Assembly: GCA_012845835.1 (NCBI GenBank) | Contig: JABAKD010000030.1 | Location: 14,231,076-14,295,075, forward strand | Source of the DNA: Undaria pinnatifida | Lineage: Eukaryota > Sar > Phaeophyceae > Laminariales > Alariaceae | Direction of reading: 5' to 3' | Length of the DNA: 64,000 nt | In this document: piece after piece, positions 21,334-33,721 of the stretch | How positions within the stretch are numbered: the stretch's first letter is position 1 | How the letters are laid out: each line of letters opens with the position of its first letter | Notes under the pieces: model-generated | Database searches by the model: none | Told to the model about the DNA's origin: nothing | The model's input: the letters and a program-made list of their open reading frames with translations, nothing else | Program-made: the position numbers and the translations under genes

Positions 21334-22400
21334 GGGGGGTGGGTGGGGGGTCTATGATGTATGTTTTACTTACAATACTTCACATTATTTGTACCAACAA
21401 GACGTGGGGGGCTATGATGTATGTTTTACTTACAATACTTCACATTCTCTTCACCAACAAGACGTTTTTGGAGAAGTTTGAATGGCCGTGAACCAATCCG
21501 GGACAAATAATCGAAACCTAGACAAGGCCACATCAACCCCCCCCCCCCCCCCCCCCAAGGCTTGGATCGTGTCCTCCAAAACCTTGTCAAATGAGTTGTT
21601 ACACGAATTGGTAGGGTCAGGTCCATAATTCCCGCATGGATTTTAGCATAAGCAGCCTTTTTGTGCATAAGACAAAGCGTATGTGCGAGAAGAATATGCT
21701 CGAGCATATTTTAGCTAATAGAACATATCAGGTACACACATAGGCGATGAGCATTGCTGCTTCATTTTGGGCATCTATCTACTTTCCAGCTTCTGGACAA
21801 GCCGTGGTCACAGGTGTCGTCCCTTTTCCCCCCCGGTTCTTGCCTTCAGTTTTTATCGCGCATACTAAGGTTCAGCAATCCCACTGCTCTTCGATTTTTC
21901 ATCGAGTGTGTAGCTGTATATACCGGATCATTGTATACCACAGTTCTACTAAGTACCTGCTGTACGTAGTAGTACTCGTATTATCCTATATCTCTGAAAT
22001 AATGAGCGCCTGCCTGTAACACGCATCAAGTGGAATAGTTGCTATCATCCGCCTCCGTTCCCCGCCACCATCGCCACACCACCTTCCCTGGCACACACGC
22101 ACACAACCCCCCCCACACCGCCCCCCTCCCCCAATGACCCACCGAAAATCATATCTGCTAGCGTAATAAACACTACCAGACCGATTATATGACCTCATTA
22201 CCTTTCTAGCCATCCATGCTGTAGCTCCAATACCCCCCCACACACACACCCTCCTTCCTCACCAACCGCACCATCGCCTAGACCTATTCATAGCACCACG
22301 GATATAGTAACAAGTTCCCTCCGGGTATACATTTACACAATCTAGAGCGATTAAGAATCCCCCTTCCCCCTTTTCCTCCCCCCCCTCCCCCTTTCGAACA
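21334..22400. other. No gene; homopolymer and repeat fragments
   Basis: A tandem pair GGGGGGTCTATGATGTATGT/GTGGGGGGCTATGATGTATG (21335-21445), a C run (21537-21557) and the SINE fragment at 21780. C-rich sequence precedes R1. Confidence 0.6.
21780..21905 (-). repeat. Truncated copy of the 59.1-kb SINE body
   Basis: Shares ACTTTCCAGCTTCTGGACA, GCCGTGGTCACAGGTGTCGT, CCCGGTTCTTGCCTTCA and TCAGCAATCCCACTGCTC with 59175-59300. No tRNA-like head or poly(A) was seen. Confidence 0.85.
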
Positions 22401-22406
22401 CCCCCC

Positions 22407-22895
22407 CCCCCTCTCCTCACCGGTTGTACGATTTACAGGATATAATACATGATAAACTGATGATGCGTTCCTCCCACAACTGTCAGATGTGTCCCCTTCA
22501 AGGGTTTATAGCTGCAGCACAGATTGAGTTCCCGCCCCCCTCTACTACCCCGCCCCCCCCGGCCTCCGGCCCTCACGCCTTGAAAAATCTCCGCCCTCCC
22601 CTCACCGGCTGTACGACTTACAGAATATACTTGATAAACTGATGCCGTTCCTTCCACAGCTGTCAGGCTTTGTTCCCCTTCAGAAACGGGTTTTGTAGTT
22701 TCCGCGCACAGATTGATCAACATCACCCTTTTGACCCTGGTACAAGCTACACTCTGTACTTCCAAGGGGAGTCGCCGACCTAGATCCTTAACGAGGACAC
22801 ACACCCAGTAATACTCGCGATCGGAGTATCACACACAGCTTGCAAAGATGAGTTTCGACGAAATCTTCGATCTCACAGCTAGAGTGTATTTTTAT
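22407..22895 (+). repeat. Dispersed repeat R1, copy 3
   Basis: A short first piece (22407-22535) and then a full unit (22595-22895), again with C-rich sequence between, the same compound arrangement as at 4590-5250. Confidence 0.85.
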
Positions 22896-23652
22896 TGTGT
22901 ACCAGGTATAATATATACCGGACCGGTATGAGTTCGGTATAATAGTGGAAGCGTCTGGGACCTGGTTTTGGGATGTTTTGCTTTTTCGGCATGGTCCGAC
23001 AGGTAGGAGTTGAACGTGTGTAATGTATGTGCCTGAAATATGCCGGAAAACTCTGGACAGCAGGAGGAGCTTTCGAATGGGCCTACTTATATTAGAAGGA
23101 GCTCACTGTGAAGGTGAAGCTCAACATGTTGTGTGTTGAACATGGCCAGGCACTTATTTATTAATAGCACAAAAGTCACCAAACTTAAACAACCACATAA
23201 TTTAATATATAGTACTTGTCATGTAGTATGACAAGGGATATTCATATTATTTATATATTTTTTGCCCTCCGACAATATAATAGCGTAGATGCCGTTCCGA
23301 TGTAAATCGAACACCCTTCCGTAAAGCAGCAGTAGTACCTATCTCTGAAGTCGAATGATCGCGCCATAAAGCAATGGTATCTTCTTGGTATCCTCAATGA
23401 ATGGCGGTGTTAGGACCGTTTTGATTAAATTAAACCCAGGGTCGGTCCCAGATGCTTACACTATGCATCATGCGGTCTACAATTAAGCTGCACGATGAGT
23501 ATCGACCCTAAATTCATCGAACTCACAGCTGACGACGTGTTTAGACAGTTTTTCTCAAAATACTACCACACCAAATAGTACCACCCGGCCATACACGATA
23601 TCGCCGTAGTACCAACCTCCTCAGTCTTCATTTTTATCGTGAGAAAGATATA
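22896..23652. other. No recognised gene
   Basis: AT-rich, with a short R1-like end at 23490-23535 (CATCGAACTCACAGCTGACG). Confidence 0.5.
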
Positions 23653-23940
23653 ACCCCTTTCTTCTTCGTTCATCGACTCGCGCCCACCCTACGCGCAACT
23701 CAGATCCGGGGTCATTACTGTTCGCGGACTCTTTTCTTCCCTCCCCATTACGGGTGGCAGTACGAGCCTTCGTTTTTGTCGCGAGAATGGGACAGAGTAG
23801 TATTTGTTTTCTTCCCTCGCCGACTTGTCGCGTCCCGAATTTCTCCCACGTTTCCACTCGGAACGTATCTCTTTTCTTCTTCCCTCGCCGACTTGTCGTG
23901 TGTGTGTCGAATTTATCCCACGCTGCCACACGGTAACAAT
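23653..23940. repeat. Copy of the 29/30-kb repeat
   Basis: Contains CTCAGATCCGGGGTCA, TTTTTGTCGCGAGAATGGG and two nearby copies of CTTCCCTCGCCGACTTGTCG, in the same orientation as the right arm at 30248-30425. Confidence 0.7.
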
Positions 23941-24911
23941 AAATAAAGTAGTTCCGACTATTAAACATCAATCGGTCGAACTCCCAGTCGACGAATTTAC
24001 TTATTCTGTACCAGCAATATGGCGAGATGCCGGGAGGTGTGAGGGAAGGGACGCAAGGGTGTCAGCTTCGCTTGGAGACAGCACCGGTTCTTCTTCTCGT
24101 AGATTTCTTATTACTGGCGTTGAGCTATGAGAAGCTCGAGGAGACGGGAAAGCTGGAGTGAGACCTTGGCGGCCGGGAGGGGAGGGGGGCTCACAGAGTT
24201 CGGGCTTCTCCCCAGCATTGCTGCTGTGCTCTCTTCTGGACCTTTTTCTATGGAACGTGCGTAGAACGTTCCCCTAGATGTTCTTTTTCTTATTGGCGCT
24301 TGAAGCGCTTGCAGCTACGTTGTCCAGAGGTATTCTAACTTTTGCGCTGTGGCGCTTATGGCGCTTACGTCTATCTATCTTGTCCAGAGGAAGATTGCTC
24401 TATCACCGAGAGCACTCTTCTTGTGATATAAGCTAGCTAGATTCTATGGGATATCTTCTCCACTCAGAATATTCCGTTCAAGAGAATATTCTTTTGACCG
24501 ATAGACCAAAACTTTGCGGTGGCTCTCTTTCCGAACCTATTGTCATCTGTATTGACACTCTATTACATTTGCCCACCCTGAATAATAGTCGTATATGCAG
24601 ACCTCAAGACGGTCGAAGGGTGATGACAAAGTTCATCCTAAAGTACCGTGAAAGGGGGTTGAAGATGCGGCTATTCGGAACAAAGATATGAGGTTATGGA
24701 TTCCCCCACACCTCGTAATGAGGCCTAAACGCCACCGATAGGACCATTCACTAATAAAGCAGATCGCTGAAAGAAACACCATAACAAGATAGAAGAAGAC
24801 AAGCTAGAGGAAGACCGAAAACCCAGAATAGGGCAACCTAAGCATAGCAGCCGAGCTCTTGCTTCGGTTGCCCCCCTCCCCAACCCTCTCCACGAACCCA
24901 TTATCGCTGAC
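23941..24911. other. No recognised gene
   Basis: Contains a short ATCGGTCGAACTCCCAGTCGA R1-like end and repeated TTGTCCAGAGG motifs (24319, 24379). A GGTTATGGATTC at about 24692 vaguely resembles a Copia primer site, but no LTR pair was found. Confidence 0.4.
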
Positions 24912-25464
24912 ATGTACGGCTACAGCCGCGACCGCGGCCACTCCAGCCTAATCGCACCCGCCCCGCTCTCCCCCCCCCACGCACCCCTCAGTGCCTGCGA
25001 CCTTGCGGGCACAGCCGCTGCAGGTCGCGCCAACCCATACGTCCGCCGTGACGCCTGGGACCACTACATTCCAGCTACCGTCGCCGGCCCAGCCGGTTAC
25101 CACAACCTACCACGTGCTACCGCCTGCCCTGCCCTTGCCCCCCCTTACTCGCTTGGCATCCTCACGACCGATGGTTTTACCGCGCGGGGCCATTGATTGG
25201 GATTTCAGCGATGCCAGACACCGCTGCATGCAGAGTACACGCGGAACAGCTTTCTCTGATGTGTCACCGGCGCCACACCGCCTGTCGGGCTTGTTCACCC
25301 CCGATAGCGACCCATCGGTCGCGTTCGTCCAGGTCCGTGCCGCCGCCGCTAGTTTATTCGACAAGGTTATCGATTCCTTGGAAAGAGGGCGCATTTTCTC
25401 TATCTGGCGCTCCGGCGGTGGTGTGACGTCGTCGAGGGTGACGTCGTCGAGGGTGGCCTGGTAG
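24912..25464 (+). CDS. Possible gag-like or hypothetical ORF, uncertain
   Basis: Two overlapping frames: MYGYSRDRGHSSLIAPAPLS from the ATG at 24912, and a second frame from 24991 ending with AIDWDFSDARHRCMQSTRG, FTPDSDPSVAFVQVRAAAAS and LFDKVIDSLERGRIFSIW. Composition is Pro/Ala-rich at first and then more protein-like. A 15-base GTGACGTCGTCGAGG duplication closes the frame. No known domain was recognised; a retroelement gag relic is possible. Confidence 0.25.
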
Positions 25465-25929
25465 GGGCGGAAGCTGTGAGTACGTATGTTGTGAGGTCCG
25501 CGGGTAGGTGCTTGGGGATGTCGCTGGTGTCGTCGGGGTTGTGACAGGGCTTGCATCGTTTGACGGAGACGCGTGGCTTAGAGCCTCGTCCTGGAAGGCC
25601 TGAAGGAAGATCGAGGAAGAGCAGCTTGTGCTGTAGGGGGTGGTTGTCGGGGGTGTCGGAGTAGCCGCGGTCGCTGCTGTAGCCGCGTATTACGGTGAGA
25701 GTGGGTTCGTGGAGAGCGTTGGGGAGGGGGGCAACCTGAGCAAGAGCTCAGTAGATGGACTTACAAAACAAAGCCCTGCGGGGTTTGAGAATTTTAGTAT
25801 GAGATCGTTATTTCGTCATATTCCTTTTTGCTTGCCTTGGCACTCTACGATTATATGACATAGTAATATGTAACTCTGGATTAGCAAAAACAATGGACTA
25901 CGAGCCGACACACACCGTTGATCATTCAG

Positions 25930-26625
25930 TATTATTAGGATAAGAGCTTCCATCTGTAGGAGCGCAGGGGCCTGGCGTTTTGGATCCACGCTTTAGTTTC
26001 TGTATTCCCTCTGGTAGTGTGTGAGATGGGCGTTCGAAGAGCTTCAGGGTCAAATGCGCACCGCCCGACGCCTGATGTCAAACGCCAGATCTCACTCGTC
26101 GGCCTTCATTCGATCAATACAGGTGTGTGAGCGTGCGTTTTCATTACATCAAGAGCAGAAGAGAGATCACTTCGGAACTGTAGCGATCGACGTCCACCGC
26201 ATGTTCCATCATGACTCGACAGCACTAACAACACGAGCATCAGGCCTGGGCTGGACCTCCGCTGGCCTGCCACATGTTTTATACAGGGAGTACACAGGAA
26301 CTTGCGTACAAACCCAGTAGACACAAGTAGTCCACTCCAAAAGTAAACTCACACTATAACACTTATTGTTTCATGCATACTGAATTCCACAGATGTCTGT
26401 TTTTGTGCCTCTCAGTGCGGGTTATACAGTTTCCATGCGCTGAGCAAGGTTGAACGTTTTAGTCCTGTTGACCCTGGCGTTCGCAGGGGAGTCACCGACC
26501 TGTATACTCCACGAGGGTATACACACCCGGTAACACGCGCGATCGAAGTATCACACGCAACTTGCAAAGCTGAGTTTTGATCACAAAACCTTTTTGGTCG
26601 ATCTCACAGCTAAAGTGTAATTTTT
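25930..26625 (+). repeat. Repeat R2 joined to an R1 end, copy 1
   Basis: A block of about 350 bases with TTTTGGATCCACGCTTTAGT, AAGAGCAGAAGAGAGATCAC and CGATCGACGTCCACCG, followed by a diverged R1 end (26440-26625). The same pairing recurs at 42130-42940. Confidence 0.85.
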
Positions 26626-27056
26626 TATTTTTTAAATATCTAGTCTAACCATTAGGAACGGAGAAATAATCCCATACATTTTCAACTATATTGATAAAAT
26701 AAACTCAACTATATAAACATATATAAAATCATTCCTTGAATATAGAGCCATTCCTTGGTGTCATGGACTTTGGTCCGGAGTTTTTTGTCTCGGCCTAAGT
26801 ATGCGATTCGCGGAACTGGAATTCTCGGTCGAATATGGCTTGGTTCGAGCGCCGCCTTCGGAGGCGGCTCCAACGCCCCTCGCCCTGCCGTGTCCGTTCC
26901 GCACATCGACGTGAACGCGGACGGGCGCCGAGCGAGACGAGCGAGTGTCGAGGAGGAATTTTGGAAAAATTGTTGAATCTTAATGGCTGCAACGCCTGAA
27001 TGATTTACAAAATAGGCATCATTTCCAAACGGTATGTGCTAATGTTTGGAATTTTG

Positions 27057-27737
27057 CGTACCGGGTGAGAACAGCAGTATGTACGACGAGCATGAACGCC
27101 AACTGACGGCATTGGCAAACACACAACATCAGGTGCATGCAGCAGCAGTAGCCGAAGAGCGAAACTTCTAGCACATACTGCAGCAACTAGTAGCAACCAG
27201 AACCACAGCAGATAGCTCAAAGTGCAGTACGAGTGCAGTTGGCAAGTTTAGTCGTACACGCATCACTCTGTCCAATAGTCTATATATAACAGCATCTCAA
27301 GCAGGTAGAAGAGCCGTCTCTTCGGCCTCTGGCCTTGGCTTTAGCACGGCCGCTGACACTCCAGGCAGCCTCTGCCGTAGGCATGAACGAGTGCGGTTGA
27401 TTCGCAGCAAACTATCCCGCTGTGCTCGCCTCTATGTGGCCATTGTCCATGCCATTTCATGTCACCTCCCTTCTGTTTTGAGCTCGTCGTCGTGCCGTCG
27501 AGGTACGAGGAAACCCGTACGTACTGGGTGAGAACAGCAGTATGTACGACGAGCATGAACGCCAACTGACGGCATTCGCAAACACACAACATCAGGTGCA
27601 GCAGCAGTAGCCGAAGGGCGAAACTTCCAGCACATACAGCAGCAACTAGTAGCAACCAGAACCACAGCAGATAGCTCAAAGTGCAGTACGAGTGCCGTTG
27701 GCAAGTTTAGTCGTACACGCATCACTCTGTCCAATAC
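27057..27737 (+). repeat. Direct duplication of about 220 bp
   Basis: 27057-27276 and 27522-27737 share ACAGCAGTATGTACGACGAG, AACGCCAACTGACGGCATT, CAGCAACTAGTAGCAACCAG and TAGTCGTACACGCATCACTC. Spacing is about 245 bases. LTR-like behaviour was not shown: no TG/CA ends or target duplication were found. Confidence 0.8.
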
Positions 27738-29084
27738 ATAACAACGGTTTTATGCTCATATTGATGGAGAAAAAAATACCAGGTCGTATTACATTTATTT
27801 CCTGTAAGAATGATACGTCGTACGAGCGGACGTTCTGATTCTGGTGCCGTGAGACCATCGAGCACACCGCATGTTTTACCCAAACAAGAGCCAACAAGAG
27901 GCAGCGCACAGGGGCCCCCAACACAGAGACACGTGACAACCACGGCCAGCTGTCGGTCGCGTAATTGTCCGGTGGTCCGTGCTTCGGTGGGTGTATCGGA
28001 AGTCGTTCGTAGTACTGCTGTAGATCGTCGAAAAACCACGTGGCATCGTGCTGGTGGCAAGACTCGCCAGTAGACCCCCCAAAATTTATTTACCTTTTCT
28101 TTTTCTTGGCCCCATGCACCCATTTATTTCCTTTCCTTTCTCTTCTTTGTTTGTTTATTTTTTTCCAATTGACTTGCGTCTGTTGTGCGCATGCGTAGTG
28201 ATAGATACCACGTGTAATATATACGTGGTAGTCTTTCTTGGTTGGCAAGCGGTATAGTCGGTTTTCCCAGGCGCGAGTAATGAGACGTATGCACCGGTAT
28301 GGACCTGGCACATCATAGACTGACTCCCGATTTCACTTTTATATGTTTCTGGTGGAGACATGAATTGCGTCAGCTGTGATTTATGCGTGTACCACCTTTG
28401 GTTTGTGTTTTTCCCCTAGGGTATTCCTCAGCTCCAGAGTGACTGGAGCCTGTCCTGTGACCACGGACTTGATTATGCGAGTTAATGTGAGAACGACAAC
28501 AACAACAACTGAAATATTGCCTGTTTCTTGACCTTTCAGCTGCTTCCTGCAAACTTGGTTTTTCTGCCAACACGATTTTGAAATTTTTCGCGATTTTTTC
28601 TTCCTTTTTGTCTAGTAGGTTGAACTTCCTACTGCCGCTAATTGCCGCCTGACAGCTGTGCATTATTAGTTGCGGAACGGTCCAGCTTTAGCTTTTCTTT
28701 GATTCGCTCCATTTGTTTTGTACTTGACGAAGCTTCAGCGGCTGAGATCTGGGCTTGGCTCATCAGCTCGACACCGCCCAGCACCCCATCGCAGCGCTAT
28801 AGCTTACAGCAACGAAGCGCCGTGCAGTGCCCTGCGATGCCCTGCGGCTCAGCTCAGCAGCGCACCGCTAGCTCAGCAGAGCGACGCGCTATGCTTTGCC
28901 GTGCTCTGCCATCGCGGTCGTTCGTTATTCATGATATCTAAAACTCCGCGTACGCTGATATTTAGGTATTTGGCGCTTTATTCTATACATATCGCGTCAA
29001 CCATCGTAATATCATACAATATGGGGGAGGGAAAGTAATCTCTATGCAAAGATCCTGTTTTTTTTAATCATTTGTCAGCCGGCC
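27738..29084. other. No confident gene
   Basis: Frames on both strands overlap without domain motifs. 28740-28930 is rich in CAGC/GCTC words. Confidence 0.5.
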
Positions 29085-29212
29085 GCCCCGGTGGTCTATT
29101 AATAATAGTGGTTTTACCCTTGAATACTACTAACGTTTGGTTGTCCTTGAGTTCGACACCCACCACGATGAGATTTGACTTTATTTGCAAAAATGCACAA
29201 AAAAAAAACAGG
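29085..29212 (+). mobile_element. Short tRNA-like SINE
   Basis: The head CCGCCCCGGTGGTCTATTAA resembles the 59.1-kb SINE head. A B-box-like TTGAGTTCGACACCC lies about 60 bases on, and the unit ends in a 10-base A run. The tRNA fold is poor. Confidence 0.5.
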
Positions 29213-29252
29213 CATCAATCAACTGCTGAGAGCGCCTAGCAGCGTGGGTTGG

Positions 29253-30425
29253 TTCGACGCGAGTCGACGAGGGAAGAACATGCTGGATTCTCCTGGCGGT
29301 AAAAATGAAAGCACGTGCCGAAGTGGGGAGGGAGGAGGAGGGCCCGCTATTGACCCCGGATCTGAGTTACTACTGGGAGGGAGCGCGAGAGTGGTGCGGG
29401 GATAATAAATGGGATGAAGAAAAAAAATGTTGCAAAGGTATATTATTATTACTACCAGTAAATAATAAGTCAGTCTCTAGGAAATACGCACGGCACTATC
29501 AGCAGTCGTCATGGTAGAGACACTCCGGATATTATGCATTGAGGGGACGCGTCCAATTTCGACAACGTGAAAGCCCCCACGAAGAAAAGACAGCAGACAC
29601 ACATACCCCGCCTTCCCGAGAAAAAACAGAGAAGAAGCGCTACGCCAACCTCCCGTACGAGCAAAGCCACCCGCGCACCAATCTTAGACAACGCCGCCTC
29701 AACGAGAGATCGCCCTCCTCTTCTACGTTTTCCTCCTCGCCCGCGACCACGCAGACCAATCAATGCAACAGCCTTCACGTAACAAACAAAGCAATCTTCT
29801 TCCAAAACCTCGCCGGCTGACATGTATGTCCTCATGTCGACGTTTGATGCAAACCGACTTTGCATCCTGTCGACTTCGAACCTCCATTGAGCAGTGCAGT
29901 CTCTTCATTAATGCCAAGGCCTCTTTTGTTCGCCTAGAGGCGACGCAGGTTCTCAATAATACTCTTTTCGGTATTTTTGTTTGATAGACGCCAACCTTTA
30001 CTTGACGGCGCATTAAATAGTTTGTTTCGCCTATCCTTGCCTTCTTTATTGTATAATATTACGTTTTTTCTTTTGTCAAAGCATGACTTTCAGAATCCCA
30101 TGTTCGTATGAAACTCTTGGCATTACTTTAAAGTTCAATGCATGCCAAATCGGACAGCTACACCTTAAGTGGTCGAAGTGCTGCCCTGCCCTACCCGAAG
30201 CACTTGTAGTCTATATTATCTAGCCCCAACCCTTTTTCTTTTTTCTTATTTTTTTTTGTTCATCCCATTTATCATCCTCGCATTACTCTCGCGCTCCCTC
30301 CCAGTAGTAGCTCAGATCCGGGGTCACATAGCGGGCCCTCCTGCCCCCTCCCCACTACGGTACATACGTTCTTTTTTATCGCGAAAATAATTCAACATTT
30401 TCTTCCCTCGTCGATTCGCGTCAAA
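29253..30425. repeat. Inverted repeat pair with about 180-bp arms
   Basis: Arms 29253-29432 and 30248-30425 are reverse complements sharing GTCGACGAGGGAAGAA, GGCCCGCTAT, GACCCCGGATCTGAG and CTACTGGGAGGGAGCGCGAG. About 815 bases lie between them, with no recognisable protein. This could be a MITE-like element or two opposite copies of one repeat. A related copy lies at 23653-23935. Confidence 0.75.
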
Positions 30426-30810
30426 TTGAACGCTGTAACCCCCCAAAAAGGCTAGATTGATTGTAATAGCAGAGTAGACTGTAATGATACTTGACACCTG
30501 ACACTGCTGTGTCACGCAAAGCATGACGTGCACCGTTATGCTTGCCCTTGAGTTTGCATATGCCCAAAACTGTATGCAATACACCGGTATGTATGTCGTA
30601 TGTATGTCGTACACACAGCAGCAGCAATATCATACAATTTGTTTGTTTTGCCAAACAAAGCTCTCTCGTGATGAGTTTCATTAAAACAAACACATAATGA
30701 CGAACTGCCTCTTGGGCACCCGACATACGGCAGTAGACATCTCATATGATTCACGGAGTTAAAGACTTTGTGCACATATAGTATAAAACATGAAAAATAC
30801 CGTCCTCCAT

Positions 30811-31090
30811 CTGTGAGATCGAAGATTTCGTCGACGCTCATCTTTGCAAGCTGTGTGTGATACTCCGATCGCGTGTATTGCTGGGTGTGTCCACATCAAG
30901 GACATACAGTAGGTCGGCGACCCCGCTTGGAGCTACGGGGCAGCTTGTACGAGGGTAAACGGGGTGGTGTTAATCAATCTGTGCGCGGGAACCATGAAAC
31001 CCGTTTTTGATGGGGACAAAATCTGACGGCTGTGTAATGCACCAGTTTACTATGTATATCCTGTGGTCGTATGACCGGTTGAGGAGAGGG
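30811..31090 (-). repeat. Dispersed repeat R1, inverted copy
   Basis: Reverse complement of the R1 unit: CTGTGAGATCGAAGATTTCG at the left, TGTGATACTCCGATCGCG, AATCTGTGCGCGGG, then CCGGTTGAGGAGAGGGGA at the right. Confidence 0.85.
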
Positions 31091-31540
31091 GAGCGGGTAT
31101 AGGGGGGATAGGTCGCATAAACGAATAGGAGCTTACTGCACGCGTAATGCTAGTAGGTGATGGTGGGGGCGGCGGGGAAGGGGGGGGGTGTTATGTTGAG
31201 GTACGGCCTGGGAGGCCAGTACTTACCTCAAGGGTAATTGGCAGTTTTGGTATTTAATGGGATGGCGTTCTGTATTTGGGATCATCGTAAAATGAGACAG
31301 ACAGGGCCCTCCCAACCAGATGCTGTCCGGGCTCTGGAAAAATAAATGTGCTTCTTCTTCGTACTACCTCTTCGGAGGCTATCAAAGTGAAAGTGACTAA
31401 TCACCAAGGACTAGCTAAATAGACAAACCTGCCCGAGGATACTCTGTGTCTTCGCCCTATTTATTAATAAATTGCGTCGTAGGCATGAATTCGTCATTTT
31501 CTAGTCTGGATCGGACCTCCTCTATTTCTCCGGCGATTTA

Positions 31541-32518
31541 TTGCGGCGTTGCAGTCCATTCCATCGAGGCAAAGTCTCTGTTTTCCCCTCGGATAGCATC
31601 TCACGCCACCGTCTGTCGGGGAGCGACGCCGAGCGGGCACAGAACTCTGAGCAGGAGGCGTCCGTGGCGGCAGAGAGGGCGGAGCAAGCCCTCGCTCAAG
31701 CAGTTGCATCAGCTGCGGCGGGAGCTACCGCGGCCCCCTCGCCTTCGGCGCGCCAGCAGGGCGTTGCCTCCCGGAAAAAACGGCCCGGGGACGACGCCTT
31801 TTTCAAGGACACCGTCGAGTGCATGGCCTCTGAGCCGAGGGTAGAGTTTCCTTCGAAGTTAGCGGCCGCGGTTGTGGAAACGGCCTCCGCCCTCCTCGCT
31901 CCATTTAAGAAGGTGTCGCTGTATGACGCAGGGCCTGGGATAGCAAGGATAATACCACCTATCCCGGGCAGAAGAGAGCCGCCCCAACTCTTGCCCTCAT
32001 GAAGGCCCTTCGAATGGCTCACGACGAGGCTCACGACCCCGTCTTGTGGCCGACTCCGGGGAAGAAGTTGGAGGAACGCAGCCGTGGGAAAACGCGACGC
32101 GTCGAAAGTCGCGATTGCAGAGACCGCCACCGTGGGGGTGGTGGCTCCGGGGGTGGCGGTGGCCAAGCTGGGGATGGAGGCAAAAGCGATGAGAGTGGCG
32201 ACCACCATCACCGCCTCGGAGGCGGCAGCGGTAGTGGAGGCGGAGGAGGCGTATCGGGTGTTTGTGGTGGCTCAGGATGCCGCCAAGAGAGAAATCATGG
32301 TCGCAACAATCGGGCGGCGGTCGCAGCTCTGGGGGAGCACCATCACTGCCTCGGAGGCGGCAGCGGTGGTGGAGGCGGAGGAGGCGTATCGGGTGTTTGT
32401 GGTGGCTCAGGACGCCGCCAAGGAAGAGATCATGGTCGCAACAATCGGGCGGCGGTCGCAGCTCTGGGGGAGGCAACGGAGGGCGGAGGAACGGCGCGAG
32501 AGGGCGTTCATCGTGTGA
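31541..32518 (+). pseudogene. Gag-like Ala/Glu-rich region of the gypsy relic
   Basis: One frame with an in-frame TGA at 32000-32002. It reads EQEASVAAERAEQALAQAVA, then a helical part including FPSKLAAAVVETASALLAPF, then two tandem copies of a 45-residue unit that includes ASEAAAVVEAEEAYRVFVVA. The amphipathic helical style matches algal retroelement gag proteins. No domain name can be given from this part alone; the downstream zinc knuckle supports the gag call. Confidence 0.6.
32204..32473 (+). repeat. 135-bp tandem duplication in gag
   Basis: Two copies of a 135-base unit (32204-32338 and 32339-32473) that keep the reading frame and encode the 45-residue Ala/Glu/Val-rich unit twice. Few differences separate the copies. 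Confidence 0.85.
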
Positions 32519-32647
32519 CGGCTCCCGCTCGTCTTCGGCCTCAAGCACGGACCACGGGAAGGTGACCGTGGTAGCGGGCAACAGGCAAGTGACTCCTTCC
32601 ACCTAGGGGGTATTGCTTCCTCCGCCGAGCGCCTGAGCAAACTGACT

Positions 32648-33665
32648 GTGTCGGGTGATCACACTACACCTGTTTCTTTGGATTTGGCCCGCGCTCGTGC
32701 CTCCGCGATTGCCACTGCCGCTGCTACAGCCAGAGCCACGCGCGATGATTCGGTTAAGCGTGCCTATGTCAAGTTTCCCCACAAAGACGTAGCCCGCATT
32801 TCTCTGACTACCGCTCCCCACTTCTTTTGAACAAGTCTGACGGCGTGCAGCAACTCACACGCTCGGTTAGATCTGCAATGTCCGGCATTCTCATGCGCTA
32901 TAACGACCGTTGTACAGAGGACGCAAGATCGCCCACGTGGGTGCCCGGCTGGGACCACCCGCTCCACATGGCGTTCACACGTGCTGTAACGCTTGACAAG
33001 CCCACGACCGCCCGCATGACGACCTTGATCGCCGATTGTTTGGGCAGGTGTCGCGAGCCATGGCAGGGGGAGCATATGGGCCTGTGGCCTTCACCCACCT
33101 GTTGCGCCTGCTGATGCCGCACTTCGACCTGGTCGACACGGGGGAGGGCTGTACCAAATTGCATACTTTTGAAGTGTGAAATGGCACGCCCTTTGTCATT
33201 TCAGTCGGAAGTTTCGCGTACTAGTATCAACAGTTAGGGGGAGCGAGCGTGTCTTGTCTCCGGGGCCGGATGTGGTATTGGAGGTGGTTCGGATGGTGGT
33301 GAATGAGCAGTTTTCGACTCTTATGCCTACGTGTGTACCCTGGTTCGAAAGTAACGGACCCGAGACCATACGTCTCGTTGGGTGCTATGTGGAGGGCTTT
33401 TAGTGACTTGGCTCATAACAAGACACCTGCAGCCAACGGCGAAAAAAACTTTTATCCGCCTGTTTCTTCGACGGCAGCGCGGTCACCCGCCCCGGCGGGG
33501 CCCCGGCCGGCAGATCATGGGCGCGACCAGGGCCAAGTGCCGTCCCAGTCACTTTCATAGAAGACGGGATCGAGCCATAATCCAATTGTCATGCCCATCA
33601 ATGATTCATCTGACCCTTGGCTTGACCAGACATCAAGCTGCTGGCCACTAGAATAACACCAGTAT
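32648..33665 (+). pseudogene. Middle gag region of the gypsy relic, broken
   Basis: Successive frames read DDSVKRAYVKFPHKDVARIS, then KSDGVQQLTRSVRSAMSGIL and HPLHMAFTRAVTLDKPTTAR, later PTCVPWFESNGPE and AANGEKNFYPPVSST. Shifts occur near 32825 and between 33115 and 33300. The order and spacing up to the zinc knuckle suit a capsid region, but I recognise no named motif. Confidence 0.5.
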
Positions 33666-33721
33666 GCAGAAGTTTTCGCCGTCAGTGCCTCGTTTAAGAC
33701 CGACGACCCTCCCTTTTGAAG

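Noticed and set aside
27057-27737. LTR pair of a small retroelement
   Set aside because: No TG...CA ends, primer site, polypurine tract or target duplication could be found.
31997-32602. 201-codon minus-strand frame rich in His, Arg and Pro
   Set aside because: Antisense shadow of the duplicated gag unit.
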